A stretch of DNA of 64,000 nt from an uncultured Roseicyclus sp. (GTDB lineage: Bacteria; Pseudomonadota; Alphaproteobacteria; Rhodobacterales; Rhodobacteraceae), in the NCBI GenBank assembly GCA_947500415.1, contig CANMRT010000002.1, positions 620,001 to 684,000 of the forward strand, read 5' to 3'. Positions 9,532-19,648 of this stretch are shown here, piece after piece. Under the pieces are notes generated by a model that saw nothing but the letters and a program-made list of their open reading frames with translations, searched no databases and was not told the origin of the DNA. Both the position numbers and the translations under genes were made by a program. Within the stretch, counting starts at the first letter, position 1. Every line of letters begins with the position of its first letter.

Positions 9532-9939
9532 TTAGCTGACGGCGATCCCGCGCTCTTGCGCGGCGCTCAGCAGCACGTCTGCGTCCGGCACGCATTCCAC
9601 CGGCAATTGCAGCTCACTGCCATCGTCCATCATCACGCGGATGCGCTTTTCTTCACCACGGGCAACGGTGCGCAACGACACGATCTGGTTGACCGGGATG
9701 GCGATGTCATCGTCGCCGCCAATCAAGTGCAGCGTTTCATCGGTGATTTTGATCCCATAGCTTGGCACATTCATGACCTGCCATGCGCAGATCGCCAGGG
9801 CAGGCACCAGGATCAGCAGTACGAGGCCGGGTGCGAGTTGCCACAGGAAGGTTGCAAGGGCTCCGAGGCCGACAAAGCTGACGACGCTGAGGGTGGAGCT
9901 ACCGGGGCGGGCGATATATTCGAAGGATGTATCAGACAT
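9532..9939 (-). CDS. Small membrane protein of unknown function
   Basis: 135 residues from the ATG at 9939 (MSDTSFEYIARPG). Two adjacent hydrophobic segments (LSVVSFVGLGALATFL and LAPGLVLLILVPALAICAW) predict a membrane hairpin, followed by a cytoplasmic-looking beta-rich domain (ITDETLHLIGGDDDIAIPVNQIVSLRTVARGEEKRIRVMM...). The layout resembles small PH-like membrane proteins, but I do not recognise the family. The frame stays open upstream, and the extension (to 10212) looks non-coding. It is convergent with the preceding transglycosylase gene. Confidence 0.65.
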   Translation of the reverse strand: MSDTSFEYIARPGSSTLSVVSFVGLGALATFLWQLAPGLVLLILVPALAICAWQVMNVPSYGIKITDETLHLIGGDDDIAIPVNQIVSLRTVARGEEKRIRVMMDDGSELQLPVECVPDADVLLSAAQERGIAVS

Positions 9940-10083
9940 AGGCTTACAAGGCCCCCCAAAAGTGACAAGAATGGGGAAGGCTTGGGTCCAACCGGCGGCA
10001 CGGGCGGTGCTTTTTTCGGATATCGCCCAAAGTGACGTAGGGTCATAACAAATTAGGGACCCAAGCGGCATGCAGCGTAGGGC

Positions 10084-10866
10084 ATGACAGGAAAAAACAG
10101 AGGCATGACGATGATGGCATCCGACCTGGCGGATCAAACCATGGCGCGGGCGCGCATTCCGGCCCTGGACCTCGCGCGCACCTTCGCCATCGGTATGATG
10201 GTCGTGTTCCACTTCACATTCGATCTAGAGCTATTTGGCTACCTCGCCCCCGGCACTACCACCCTGCCCGGCCCCTGGCGCGCGCTTGCGATCCTGACCG
10301 CAGGCTCATTTCTGTTCCTCGCAGGGGTGTCGCTTTGGCTCGCCCACGGCTCGGGCATCGAATGGCGCGCCTTCTGGTGGCGCTTCGGCAAGGTCGCGGG
10401 CGCGGCGCTGCTGGTGACCATCGGCACCTATATGGCCTTCCCCGATGCCTTCGTCTTCTTCGGCATCCTGCATTCCATCGCGCTCTGCTCGCTTCTGGGC
10501 CTGGCAGTCATCCGCCTTCCAGCACTAGCCGTGGCCCTTCTCGCTGTCGTGGTCTTCTTCGCACCTGATTTCGCACGATCCGAGGCCTTCAATGCCCCCG
10601 TCTTCTGGTGGACCGGTCTGCAAACGGTCCCGCTGCGCACCGTGGACTATGAGCCGATCTTTCCCTGGTTCGCACCCTTCCTCATGGGGCTTGCCACGGC
10701 GAAAGTCTTCGATCAGTTCGGCATCTGGGCCCGGCTCAGCAACCCGGCCCCCTCACGGGCACAGCGCATCCTGAGCCTGCCCGGCAAACACAGCCTGATC
10801 ATCTACCTGATACACCAGCCCATCCTGATAGGGCTGATCTGGACCGTCACGCAGGTGATCCGCTAG
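10084..10866 (+). CDS. DUF1624 / heparan-alpha-glucosaminide acetyltransferase-like membrane protein
   Basis: About 260 residues with seven or so membrane segments. RIPALDLARTFAIGMMVVFHFTFDLELFGY near the N-terminus, with its conserved Asp and His, and the later ...SLIIYLIHQPILIGLIW match DUF1624 (YeiB/acyltransferase-3-like) proteins. Members are thought to transfer acyl groups across the membrane, but the substrate here is unknown. Several ATGs compete for the start: 10084, 10105, 10111 and 10114. AGAGG at about 10099 would favour 10111. Confidence 0.75.
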   Translation: MTGKNRGMTMMASDLADQTMARARIPALDLARTFAIGMMVVFHFTFDLELFGYLAPGTTTLPGPWRALAILTAGSFLFLAGVSLWLAHGSGIEWRAFWWRFGKVAGAALLVTIGTYMAFPDAFVFFGILHSIALCSLLGLAVIRLPALAVALLAVVVFFAPDFARSEAFNAPVFWWTGLQTVPLRTVDYEPIFPWFAPFLMGLATAKVFDQFGIWARLSNPAPSRAQRILSLPGKHSLIIYLIHQPILIGLIWTVTQVIR

Positions 10867-10897
10867 GGCGCAACACCCTGCGCGCATCCGCATTCGA

Positions 10898-13486
10898 CTA
10901 TACCGCGCGCATCCGCGCGACCATCTCACCCAGATCCCGGCTCAAGCCTTCAGCCCCCGCAATCCGCGCCAATTGATCCTGCATCATCTGCTGGCGGTCC
11001 GCATCGTAGCGCTTCCAGGTCTCAAACGCCGTCGACATCCGTGCCGTGGTCTGCGGGTTCACGGCATCGAGCTTCAAGAGCCAATCCGCAAAGAACCGAT
11101 AGCCCGCCCCTGACGCCGCATGGAACGCCGCTGGATTGCCCGAGGTCAGGCCCGCCATCAGCGACCGGAACCTGTTGGGGTTCTTCCAGTCGAACAGCGG
11201 ATGTTCTGTCAGCGCTTCGGCAATCTCGACCGCATCGGCGGCGGGCGCGCTCCCGACGCTCAACATGAACCACTTGTCCATCACCAGCCGGTCGTCGCGC
11301 CATTGCGCCTCGAACGCGGCTGAGGCCTCGCGGTCGCCATTGCCGATCAGCACGGCCAAGGCCGCCGTCTGATCCGTCATATTGGTGGCCGTCTCGAAAT
11401 GCTGCCGCGCAAGTTCCGGGTCCGCCTGCATCCCGAGCAATCCCATCGCCGTGTTGCGCAGCGCGCGCTTGGCGGCGCTCTCCGCATCGGGGGAATAATC
11501 GGGACCGGGATCGAACGCCGCATAGGCATCCCGCAACGGGCCCTCCAAGGCCGCCGCCAGCGCCACGCGCTCATCACGACGCACAGCATTGATCCGCACC
11601 GGGTCCGGCACCACGCCCGCATCCACGACCGCCTGCGCCAGGTCATCCTCCGACGGGAAGCTCAAAACCAGCGCCCGGAATGCCGGATCAAGGGTATCGT
11701 CACTCAGGACACGCCCCAACGCTCCGTGCACACTATTCTTGATTTCTGTCGTGCTGGCTTCATCAGGCGCGGTGATCTCCGCCACCAGCATCTCCCGCAC
11801 AAGGCTGCGTCCGGCTTCCCATCGGTTGAACGGATCCGTGTCATGGGCCAGCAGAACCGCGCGATCCTCAGCGCTCAGGTCGGCATCCAGCAATACCGGC
11901 GCCGAGAACCCGCGCAGAAGCGAGGGCACGACATGCTCCGGCGCATCCCCATCCTTCGCTAGATCAAAGCTGACCTCTGCGCTCGGGCCATCCAGCGTCA
12001 CCAGTGTTGTCGGCACAATCTCCGCACCGTCGCCATCCAGCAGACCCAGCAGCACGGGGATTACCGCAGGCTCCTTCATCGGCTGGCCGGGCGTCGGCGG
12101 CACCTCCTGGCTCAGGCGCAGGGTGAAGCGGCCACCGTCGCGCGTCCACTCGGCCCGCACCTTTGGGGTGCCAGCCTGCGAATACCAGCGCTTGAACTGG
12201 CTCAGGTCGCGGCCCGAGACCTCTTCAAAGCACGCCAACCAGTCCTCAATCGTGCAGGCCTGCCCATCGTGGCGATCAAAGTAGAGGTCCACACCGGCCC
12301 GATACAGCTCCGCCCCGATCAGGATGCGCAGCATGCGGATAACTTCAGCCCCCTTCTCGTAGACGGTAGCCGTATAAAAGTTGTTGATCTCGATATAGCT
12401 CTCGGGCCGCACGTTGTGGGCCAGCGGCCCCGCATCCTCCCGGAACTGCCGCGCGCGCAGTTGCAGCACGTCCTCGATCCGCTTTACCGGTCCACTGCGC
12501 ATGTCGGCACTGAACTGCTGGTCCCGGAACACCGTCAGCCCCTCTTTCAAACACAGCTGGAACCAATCACGGCAGGTGATCCGATTGCCGGTCCAGTTGT
12601 GGAAATACTCGTGGGCGATGATCCCTTCGATGAAATCATAGTCCCGATCCGTCGCCGTCTGGGGCGAGGCCAGCACATACTTCGAGTTGAAGATGTTGAG
12701 CCCCTTGTTCTCCATCGCGCCCATATTGAAATCGTCGACCGCCACGATGTTGAAGACATCCAGATCATATTCGCGGCCATATTCCGTCTCGTCCCAGCGC
12801 ATTGAGCGGATCAACGCGTCCATGGCAAAGGCGCATTTGCCCTCATCCCCGGGCCGCACCCAGATGTTGAGGTCCACCGGCGCCCCGCTCGCCGTGGTGA
12901 AATTCTCCGAATGGGCCACGAGATCGCCCGCCACCAAAGCAAACAGATACGCAGGCTTGGGGTGCGGGTCGTGCCATTCCGCAAAGCCCTCACCCGCGCC
13001 CGCCGGATTGCCGTTCGACAGAAGCACCGGCAACTCGCTTTCCACCCGCACCTTGAACGGCGCCATCACATCGGGCCGGTCGGGGTAGTAGGTAATTTTG
13101 CGAAACCCTTCGGCCTCGCATTGGGTGCAATACATGCCGTTCGACATATAAAGCCCTTCCAGGGCAGTGTTGGCGGCGGGGTTGATCTCGACCACCGCGT
13201 CCCACGTAAATGCCCCCTCAGGCACCGGCACTTCGATCCCGCCTGTAACCGGCGTGACTGAAACGTTCTGGCCGTCGATCCGCGCTGAGATCAACGTCAG
13301 ATCTTCACCATGCAAAAACATCCGCGCAGGCGCATCTGCCGATGGCACGAACCGGATGCGCGACGTGACGCGCGTGGCTTCGGGCGACAGCGCGAAACTC
13401 AGCGAGACGGCCTCAATCTGCCACGGAAACGGCGTGTAGTCTTCGAGGCGAACGGGTGCGGGGGCTGCGGGGACGGCATCTTTCAT
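10898..13486 (-). CDS. pepN: Aminopeptidase N (M1 family)
   Basis: 862 residues from the ATG at 13486, which is preceded by AAGGAG. It removes N-terminal amino acids from peptides in the cytoplasm. The substrate-binding GAMEN box is at residues 256-260, and the zinc site HEYFH is at 292-296 with the third ligand Glu315 in LKEGLTVF. The length and the C-terminal helical (DUF3458-type) region match gammaproteobacterial/alphaproteobacterial PepN rather than the shorter leukotriene-A4-hydrolase type. It stands alone; the neighbour upstream is divergent. Confidence 0.95.
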   Translation of the reverse strand: MKDAVPAAPAPVRLEDYTPFPWQIEAVSLSFALSPEATRVTSRIRFVPSADAPARMFLHGEDLTLISARIDGQNVSVTPVTGGIEVPVPEGAFTWDAVVEINPAANTALEGLYMSNGMYCTQCEAEGFRKITYYPDRPDVMAPFKVRVESELPVLLSNGNPAGAGEGFAEWHDPHPKPAYLFALVAGDLVAHSENFTTASGAPVDLNIWVRPGDEGKCAFAMDALIRSMRWDETEYGREYDLDVFNIVAVDDFNMGAMENKGLNIFNSKYVLASPQTATDRDYDFIEGIIAHEYFHNWTGNRITCRDWFQLCLKEGLTVFRDQQFSADMRSGPVKRIEDVLQLRARQFREDAGPLAHNVRPESYIEINNFYTATVYEKGAEVIRMLRILIGAELYRAGVDLYFDRHDGQACTIEDWLACFEEVSGRDLSQFKRWYSQAGTPKVRAEWTRDGGRFTLRLSQEVPPTPGQPMKEPAVIPVLLGLLDGDGAEIVPTTLVTLDGPSAEVSFDLAKDGDAPEHVVPSLLRGFSAPVLLDADLSAEDRAVLLAHDTDPFNRWEAGRSLVREMLVAEITAPDEASTTEIKNSVHGALGRVLSDDTLDPAFRALVLSFPSEDDLAQAVVDAGVVPDPVRINAVRRDERVALAAALEGPLRDAYAAFDPGPDYSPDAESAAKRALRNTAMGLLGMQADPELARQHFETATNMTDQTAALAVLIGNGDREASAAFEAQWRDDRLVMDKWFMLSVGSAPAADAVEIAEALTEHPLFDWKNPNRFRSLMAGLTSGNPAAFHAASGAGYRFFADWLLKLDAVNPQTTARMSTAFETWKRYDADRQQMMQDQLARIAGAEGLSRDLGEMVARMRAV

Positions 13487-13663
13487 GGGCGTGCTCCTTC
13501 GGGGCTTACGCATAGCTAGAGCGCGACCCACCCGCTCGCAACGCAAATCCCGGGGCGCCCCTTTCCGGCGTTTGCGGGTTTCCCGCACCTGCGCGGTTCA
13601 CGTCCCCGTGATACACATCGCGCATTATTTGAAGCACATTTTTTATGACCATTGGAGGCAGCC

Positions 13664-15340
13664 ATGCCCGTTCATATCCTGACACCCGGGTCCGATATCC
13701 GTGGATACGGCAATGATGATGACACCATCTGGGCCTACGGTGGGGCGGATTACATCTACTCCGGCGGTGGTCGGGACAATGTTTACGGTATGGATGGCAA
13801 CGACACGCTCATCGGTGGCTACGGGGGCGACCGCCTTGATGGCGGCGATGGGCGCGACGTAATCCACGGTGGAATGCCTGGTGGCAATGACGACGGCAGC
13901 AACACAATCTTCGGCGGCGATGGGGACGACACCATCTATGCAGGCAATGAGGGCGATGAGATTGACGGCGGTGCCGATGAAGACGCCATCTATGGCGGTC
14001 TTGGCAACGACACGATCAACGGCGGGCGTGGCAGTGACTATATTGATGGTGGCGAAGGCGACGATGACATTGAAGGCGGCGACGGCTGGGATTCGATCCT
14101 GGGTGGCGAAGGCGATGACACCATCGACGGCGGGGATCAGAACGATACGATCCGCGGCGGCGATGGGGATGACCACATCCTTGGCGGCAACGGCAGCGAC
14201 TCATTGTATGGCAACCGTGGCAACGACAACTTGTTCGGTGAAGACGGCAACGACTACCTGAACGGTGGGCGCGGCAACGATTTCCTGTCCGGCGGCGACG
14301 GCGACGACACAATGCTCGGCGGAAGTGGCCACGACTGGTTGCTTGGCGCAGACGGGGATGACTATGGCTCTGGTGGATCCGGCAACGACTGGATGCACAT
14401 GGGGGAAGGCAATGACACGGCATACGGCGGCTCGGGCAACGACACCATCTATGGCGGCGACGGCGCGAACCGCGTCTCAGGCGGCAATGGCCACGATCTG
14501 CTCGACACCACGGAGGACAACCGCTTTTCCTTTGTCCCCGCTTTCGATGACACGATCTTTGGAGGTGAGGGCAACGACACGATCCGCACCGGTCAGGGCA
14601 ATGACTGGGTCTCTGCCGGCAACGGCAACGACAGTATTGAGGCCGGGAATGGCGCTGACACGATCTATGCGGAAGGCGGCGATGACATCGTGCGCCTGCA
14701 AACCAATGGCAGCGTCCTCGTCGGCGATAACGTCGATCTGGGCGATGGCGATGATGTGTTGCTGTCCGAGGGCTATGGCCATGACATCGTGCAGGGTGGC
14801 AATGGCAATGACTTCATCTTTCTCCATGACGGCGACAACATCGGCTTTGGCGGTGATGACAACGATACGATCTTGGGCGGAGACCATGATTTCAATGCTG
14901 TTGAAGGCGTCCACGCCAGCCTCGACGTGATCTACGGCGGCAATGGCGACGATCAGATCTTTACGGGCGGTGGCCATAACATCGTTGATGGCGGCGCGGG
15001 CGACGATACGATCAACGCCTACCATGGTCAGGACCAAACCCTGGGCGGCACCACACGAATGAACGGTGGTGCGGGCGATGATCATCTGCTGGGTCGCATC
15101 GGATCGGTTGATGAATTCGTATTCGACCATGGCGGTGATTTCGGGAACGATCAGATCAGCCATTTCGAGGCTGGGACAGATCGCATTCTGATCAACACGT
15201 TTCAGGATGATGCCGTGGACTACAGCGTTCAATCGCTGGCCCCGGGTGTCTTTAGGGTCGAATTCGACGGCGATCTGGGCTCTGTCACCATCGTAACGGA
15301 TACCAACAGCTTCAACGACAACTGGATCGAATTCATTTAG
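13664..15340 (+). CDS. RTX-type calcium-binding repeat protein
   Basis: 558 residues from the ATG at 13664, which has GGAGG five bases upstream. From about residue 10 to 470 the protein is built of glycine/aspartate nonapeptides of the GGxGxDxUx kind, more than twenty of them, which fold into calcium-filled parallel beta-rolls. There is no N-terminal signal peptide. The end ([23 protein letters not shown]...) resembles the uncleaved C-terminal signal of type I secretion substrates, so it is probably exported by an ABC/MFP/TolC system encoded elsewhere. No enzymatic domain is visible. Haemolysin-type names would be unjustified; it may be adhesive or surface-layer-like. Confidence 0.88.
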   Translation: MPVHILTPGSDIRGYGNDDDTIWAYGGADYIYSGGGRDNVYGMDGNDTLIGGYGGDRLDGGDGRDVIHGGMPGGNDDGSNTIFGGDGDDTIYAGNEGDEIDGGADEDAIYGGLGNDTINGGRGSDYIDGGEGDDDIEGGDGWDSILGGEGDDTIDGGDQNDTIRGGDGDDHILGGNGSDSLYGNRGNDNLFGEDGNDYLNGGRGNDFLSGGDGDDTMLGGSGHDWLLGADGDDYGSGGSGNDWMHMGEGNDTAYGGSGNDTIYGGDGANRVSGGNGHDLLDTTEDNRFSFVPAFDDTIFGGEGNDTIRTGQGNDWVSAGNGNDSIEAGNGADTIYAEGGDDIVRLQTNGSVLVGDNVDLGDGDDVLLSEGYGHDIVQGGNGNDFIFLHDGDNIGFGGDDNDTILGGDHDFNAVEGVHASLDVIYGGNGDDQIFTGGGHNIVDGGAGDDTINAYHGQDQTLGGTTRMNGGAGDDHLLGRIGSVDEFVFDHGGDFGNDQISHFEAGTDRILINTFQDDAVDYSVQSLAPGVFRVEFDGDLGSVTIVTDTNSFNDNWIEFI

Positions 15341-15440
15341 CAAATCGGCCCTTTGCGTGCCCTCGCAGGGGCGCGCCCCCTTGCCCGCCTCCGCGCCCTG
15401 CCCTAAACCCGGCTCGTTCCACGCGGCTAGAGGCGAAATC

Positions 15441-16952
15441 ATGCTCGACCTGACCTACGAGACCCCAAAACCCAAAGTCATCGCCGGTGCCAAGCACGAT
15501 TGGGAGCTTGTGATCGGGATGGAGGTCCACGCACAGGTCGCCACAAATGCCAAGCTTTTCTCCGGCGCCTCGACTACCTTCGGGGCCGAGCCCAATTCCA
15601 ACGTCGCCTTCGTGGACGCCGGAATGCCAGGCATGCTCCCGGTGATCAACGAGGCCTGCGTCGCACAAGCCGTGCGCACCGGCCTTGGCCTGAAGGCCGA
15701 AATCCATCTGGAATCAGCCTTCGACCGCAAGAACTACTTCTACCCCGACCTGCCGCAGGGCTATCAGATCAGCCAGCTCTACCACCCCATTGTGGGCGAA
15801 GGCGAAGTGCTGGTCGAACTGGGTGACGGCACCGCGCGCATGGTCCGGATCGAGCGCATCCACCTGGAACAGGACGCCGGAAAGTCGATCCACGATATGG
15901 ACCCCTCGCTCAGCTTCGTTGACCTCAACCGCACGGGCGTCGCGCTGATGGAGATCGTCTCCCGTCCCGACATCCGTGGCCCGGAAGAGGCCGCCGCCTA
16001 CCTGCTGAAACTGCGTCAGATCATGCTCTATCTGGGCACCTGCGACGGCAATATGCAAAACGGCAACCTGCGCGCCGATGTCAACGTCTCGGTCTGCCTG
16101 CCCGGCCAATATGAAAAGTACCAGGCCACCCAGGATTTCGACCACCTCGGCACCCGCTGCGAGATCAAGAACATGAACTCGACCCGCTTCATCCAGCAGG
16201 CCATCGAAGTCGAGGCCAAACGCCAGATCGCCATCCTCGAATCCGGCGGCACCATTGATCAGGAAACCCGCCTCTACGATGTCGACAAGGGCGAAACCCG
16301 CTCCATGCGCTCCAAGGAAGAAGCGCACGACTACCGCTATTTCCCCGATCCCGACCTGATGCCGCTCGAAATCGAACAGGCCTGGGTCGATGACATCGCC
16401 GCCTCCCTCCCCGAACTCCCCGACGCCAAAAAGGCGCGCTTCATGGGCGATTTCGGCCTTGCCGACTACGACGCCTCCGTCCTGACGGCCGATCTCGACG
16501 CTGCCGCCTATTTCGAGGCCGTCGCGGGCAAAACCAATGGCAAACTCGCCGCCAACTGGGTCATCAACGAGCTTTTTGGGCGCCTCAAGAAAGACGACCG
16601 TGAGATCGAGGACAGCCCCGTCACCCCTGACCAACTCTCCGCCCTCATCGCGCTGATCGAGGCCGACACCATTTCCGGCAAGATCGCGAAGGACGTGTTC
16701 GAGACCTGCTACACCACCGGACGCGACCCGGAAGAGATCGTCGAAACCGAGGGCCTGAAACAGGTCACCGACACTGGCGCCATCGAGGCCGCCGTGGATG
16801 AGATCATCGCCGCCAACCCCGATCAGGTCGCCAAGGCCAAAGAGAACCCCAAACTCGCAGGCTGGTTCGTGGGCCAGGTCATGAAGGCCACGGGCGGCAA
16901 GGCGAACCCCAAAGCGGTCAACCAGATCGTCGCGCAGAAGCTAAACGGGTAA
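15441..16952 (+). CDS. gatB: Aspartyl/glutamyl-tRNA amidotransferase subunit B
   Basis: 503 residues from the ATG at 15441 (GAGG ten bases upstream); the frame is open to 15357, but the shorter form fits the family. GatB works with GatA and GatC to turn Glu-tRNA(Gln) and Asp-tRNA(Asn) into the amide forms. The segments [40 protein letters not shown]-like [10 protein letters not shown] and [14 protein letters not shown] are diagnostic, and the C-terminal YqeY-like domain ends ...[19 protein letters not shown]. gatA and gatC are not nearby. Confidence 0.96.
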   Translation: MLDLTYETPKPKVIAGAKHDWELVIGMEVHAQVATNAKLFSGASTTFGAEPNSNVAFVDAGMPGMLPVINEACVAQAVRTGLGLKAEIHLESAFDRKNYFYPDLPQGYQISQLYHPIVGEGEVLVELGDGTARMVRIERIHLEQDAGKSIHDMDPSLSFVDLNRTGVALMEIVSRPDIRGPEEAAAYLLKLRQIMLYLGTCDGNMQNGNLRADVNVSVCLPGQYEKYQATQDFDHLGTRCEIKNMNSTRFIQQAIEVEAKRQIAILESGGTIDQETRLYDVDKGETRSMRSKEEAHDYRYFPDPDLMPLEIEQAWVDDIAASLPELPDAKKARFMGDFGLADYDASVLTADLDAAAYFEAVAGKTNGKLAANWVINELFGRLKKDDREIEDSPVTPDQLSALIALIEADTISGKIAKDVFETCYTTGRDPEEIVETEGLKQVTDTGAIEAAVDEIIAANPDQVAKAKENPKLAGWFVGQVMKATGGKANPKAVNQIVAQKLNG

Positions 16953-16990
16953 CGCGGGCGTTGTTCGTTCGAGCGTGTTAGGCTTTCAAG

Positions 16991-18241
16991 ATGACGAGCG
17001 GGATCAACCACATAGCACCGGATGAGAAGCACCCGTCTGTGGTGAAGCTCAAACTGGACACCACCCGCAACATCAAAGAAGGCCGCATCGACGTCAGCGG
17101 CATTTGCATCGCTGCAAAGGATTTCGGCGCCCATCCCACGCTGCGCCTTTCAACCGTAAAGGGCGAAGTTGATCTTGCCTTCAAACCCGACGAGTCCCCG
17201 CGTCGTCAAAATCGCTTCAGCAAGGTCAGCCTGAATGCGCTTGCCTGTGAGCTCCAACCCTTCAGCGTGCTTGAGAAAGACGTTCCTGCAACCCTGCTGT
17301 TGACGTCCGAAGACGGCTCGCAGGAGGCCGTACTCGCCCAATTCGGCGCCCATCCTGTCGAACAGATCCACGATCAGCTTGTCCAACAGGTTGAACAGGA
17401 TGCAATCGATATCGACGCGCTGGACCAAGCGCTCGCCATCCTGCCGGAAGACAGCCGGACATCGGACGAAGGTCAGTTGATGGCGGCGGTCCTCAATATC
17501 ATGCGCCACGGCTATGAAGGCACAGGTGAGGCTGAACTGCGCGCGATGCGGCGCATCTACCGGAGCCGGGAGCGATTCCTGATGTATCCCCGCTACATCG
17601 ACCTGCTGAACCTTGCCATCGCACCGGTCGTCTATGGCAATCACGGGCTGACGCAGAAATTCGCGGATATGGAGCTCACGCCGGATTTCTGGCGTGCGCT
17701 CAACGACTTCCTCGCCTTTCTTGACACTGAATTCGGTCCCAGCTTCCTTGTTTCCGGCTCCCTCCTTGGCTTGATCCGCGAAGGGCGGCTCCTGCCCCAC
17801 GACGATGACCTCGACATCGCCATTGTCCTGCCCGCCAGCAACGCAGCAGAGGCGGCTGAGCAATGGAATGGGGTCAAACTGAAGCTGATCGACAAGGGCA
17901 TGTTGAACGAAGGCATGACCGCGACAGCACGCCTGCCCCTGTTGAAGTCCATCCGCATCGAAGGGGTTCCGACCGACCTGTTCCCCGCCTGGCTGGAAGG
18001 CGACAAGGTTTTCGTCTTCCCACATACGTTTGGTGAATTGGAACGCGCCGACGTGCTGCCACTGATCTCCGAGGAACAGTTCGGCGTGCCAATCCCGCGC
18101 TGCCCGGAGAAGATGCTCGAAATCAACTATGGTGCCAGTTGGCGCACGCCGGACCCCAACGCGAAATTGGATTGGCCACGCTGGAACAAGAATTACCGGG
18201 CCTTCACCAAGTCAAAGGTCTTCTCCGATTGGCAGGTCTGA
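16991..18241 (+). CDS. LicD-like nucleotidyltransferase-fold protein
   Basis: 416 residues with no signal peptide. The C-terminal half contains FLVSGSLLGLIREGRLLPHDDDLDIAIVLP, the signature of the LicD/fukutin family: GSLLG, a conserved Arg, then PHDDDxD with the metal-binding acidic residues. LicD proteins attach phosphocholine or related phosphodiesters to surface glycans. The N-terminal 200 residues are beta-rich, then helical, and I cannot place them. No capsule or LPS genes adjoin it, so the acceptor is unknown. A polysaccharide-modification role is inferred from the fold alone. Confidence 0.7.
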   Translation: MTSGINHIAPDEKHPSVVKLKLDTTRNIKEGRIDVSGICIAAKDFGAHPTLRLSTVKGEVDLAFKPDESPRRQNRFSKVSLNALACELQPFSVLEKDVPATLLLTSEDGSQEAVLAQFGAHPVEQIHDQLVQQVEQDAIDIDALDQALAILPEDSRTSDEGQLMAAVLNIMRHGYEGTGEAELRAMRRIYRSRERFLMYPRYIDLLNLAIAPVVYGNHGLTQKFADMELTPDFWRALNDFLAFLDTEFGPSFLVSGSLLGLIREGRLLPHDDDLDIAIVLPASNAAEAAEQWNGVKLKLIDKGMLNEGMTATARLPLLKSIRIEGVPTDLFPAWLEGDKVFVFPHTFGELERADVLPLISEEQFGVPIPRCPEKMLEINYGASWRTPDPNAKLDWPRWNKNYRAFTKSKVFSDWQV

Positions 18242-18310
18242 ATTCGCACCTGTAACCGCTCGCACGTCCGCCCCTTGCACCTGCCCCCCACTCCAATTCA
18301 TAACGCTCCC

Positions 18311-18694
18311 ATGAGCATCGAATACAAAGTCGTCCCCGCCCCCGAAAAGGCCCGCAAGCATCGCGGCCTCAAGGGCGCGGCCCTGTTCGCCCATTCGATT
18401 GAAACACTGATGAATGAGCTCGCCGCCGACGGCTGGCAATACGTTCGCGCCGATGTCCTCCCGCAGGAGGAGCGCTCTGGCTTGACCGCCAAAACAACGA
18501 CCTACCGCAACCTATTGGTTTTCATGCGTGAAGTTGCGGAAGACACGGTGGAACCCACACCCATCGCAACCCCGGAACCGGCCCCCGAGCCATCCGTGGA
18601 AGAGCCTGAGGACGACGATGTCGTCAACCTGTGGCAAAGCAGTGATACGGAAGAGGACGCCGCGCCAAGCGGCCCGTCACTCACGAACCGTTAG
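18311..18694 (+). CDS. DUF4177 domain protein
   Basis: 127 residues from the ATG at 18311 (MSIEYKVVPAPEKARK). The first 75 residues have the compact DUF4177 pattern (YKVVPAP..., LMNELAADGWQYVRAD, ...YRNLLVFMR), and the remainder is an acidic, proline-rich tail likely to be disordered. Function unknown. Its last 18 bases overlap the 3' end of the convergent bolA-like gene. Confidence 0.8.
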   Translation: MSIEYKVVPAPEKARKHRGLKGAALFAHSIETLMNELAADGWQYVRADVLPQEERSGLTAKTTTYRNLLVFMREVAEDTVEPTPIATPEPAPEPSVEEPEDDDVVNLWQSSDTEEDAAPSGPSLTNR

Positions 18695-18934
18695 GGCCAA
18701 GGCGTGGATCTGCCCCATCAGATCCTTGCCCAGTGCATTATGGACAGCCCGGTGCTTGGCGATCCGGCTTAGCCCGGCAAACGCCTCGCTTTCCAAGCTG
18801 ACCCGGAAATGGCTCTCGCCGCCTTCCTGAAAGCCCGCGTGGCCTCGGTGTGCTTCGCTCTCATCGACCACATCCAAGGCCCTTGGCGCAAAGGCCTCGC
18901 GCAAGGCCGCTTCGATTTTCTCTGCTCGTGTCAT
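18677..18934 (-). CDS. bolA: BolA family protein
   Basis: 85 residues with the BolA class II KH-like fold: helix (RAEKIEAALREAFAP), strand (LDVVDESEAHRGHAG), FRVSLES..., then helix RIAKHRAVHNALGKDLMGQIHALAL. The conserved HR(A/M)V(Y/H) segment and a His that can co-ligate an Fe-S cluster with monothiol glutaredoxins are present. BolA proteins act in iron-sulfur trafficking and stress-related morphology. Divergent from the DnaJ-domain gene (77-base gap). Confidence 0.93.
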   Translation of the reverse strand: MTRAEKIEAALREAFAPRALDVVDESEAHRGHAGFQEGGESHFRVSLESEAFAGLSRIAKHRAVHNALGKDLMGQIHALALTVRE

Positions 18935-19011
18935 CTTTTTTGGCCCTTCGCATCTTTCCCTCGCCCGTCAAAACCCTAAACTGCTCCTTCCGAGTCGAGA
19001 AGGGTGCGCAC

Positions 19012-19644
19012 ATGGCCGACAAAGACCCGTTCAATTTTGATCTCCGCGTTTCCACGGACAAAAAGAAGCGTCGTACTGGCAGGCGCGGTATGTCCGGCGC
19101 GTTCGAGACGTCGCAGCGGGTCTGCGAGCATGACGGCTGCGAACAGCAGGGTCAGTACCGCGCGCCCAAAGGCCCTGATAATCTTGAGGATTTCCGCTGG
19201 TTTTGCCGCGACCACGTGCGCGAATACAACCTGAAATGGAACTTCTTCGAAGGCACGACCGAGGCCGAGATGAACGCCCAGATGGACCGCGACCGGGTCT
19301 GGGACCGCCCCACCAAACCCTTCAAGCAATCGGCGGAGGAAAAGGCCTGGGCGCGTCTGGGCATCGAGGATCCGCATCAGGTTCTGGGCCAGAACGCCAC
19401 GCAGAACCCCGGCAAGGGCGGCGGCACCAAGGGGCGGCGCCTGCCCCCGACCGAGCGCCGCGCCGTCGAAATCCTCGAAGTGCAGGACAATGCCACCAAG
19501 CCCGAAATCCGCAAAGCCTACAAGGCGCTTATCAAGGTGCTACACCCGGATATGAACGGCGGAGACCGATCTGACGAGGATCGTCTGCAAGAGGTCGTCT
19601 GGGCCTGGGATCAGCTCAAAGCCTCCCGCAACTTCGCGGACTAG
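19012..19644 (+). CDS. J-domain protein with N-terminal Cys/His segment
   Basis: 210 residues from the ATG at 19012. A Cys/His group (CEHDGCEQQGQY..., FCRDHV) in residues 40-70 could bind zinc. The J domain is at the C-terminus (about 145-205) and keeps the HPD tripeptide in KVLHPDMNGGDRS, so it should stimulate an Hsp70 ATPase. This inverted layout (J domain last) differs from DnaJ itself and is typical of a small alphaproteobacterial co-chaperone family. The pairing with bolA across a divergent promoter is seen in related genomes and hints at a link to iron-sulfur assembly, which is inference. Confidence 0.85.
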   Translation: MADKDPFNFDLRVSTDKKKRRTGRRGMSGAFETSQRVCEHDGCEQQGQYRAPKGPDNLEDFRWFCRDHVREYNLKWNFFEGTTEAEMNAQMDRDRVWDRPTKPFKQSAEEKAWARLGIEDPHQVLGQNATQNPGKGGGTKGRRLPPTERRAVEILEVQDNATKPEIRKAYKALIKVLHPDMNGGDRSDEDRLQEVVWAWDQLKASRNFAD

Positions 19645-19648
19645 GGGT

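Noticed and set aside
13664-15120. Nucleotide-level tandem repeats that could look like a CRISPR or satellite array
   Set aside because: They are the coding repeats of RTX nonapeptides, imperfect and in frame; no direct repeat-spacer structure exists here or elsewhere in the window.
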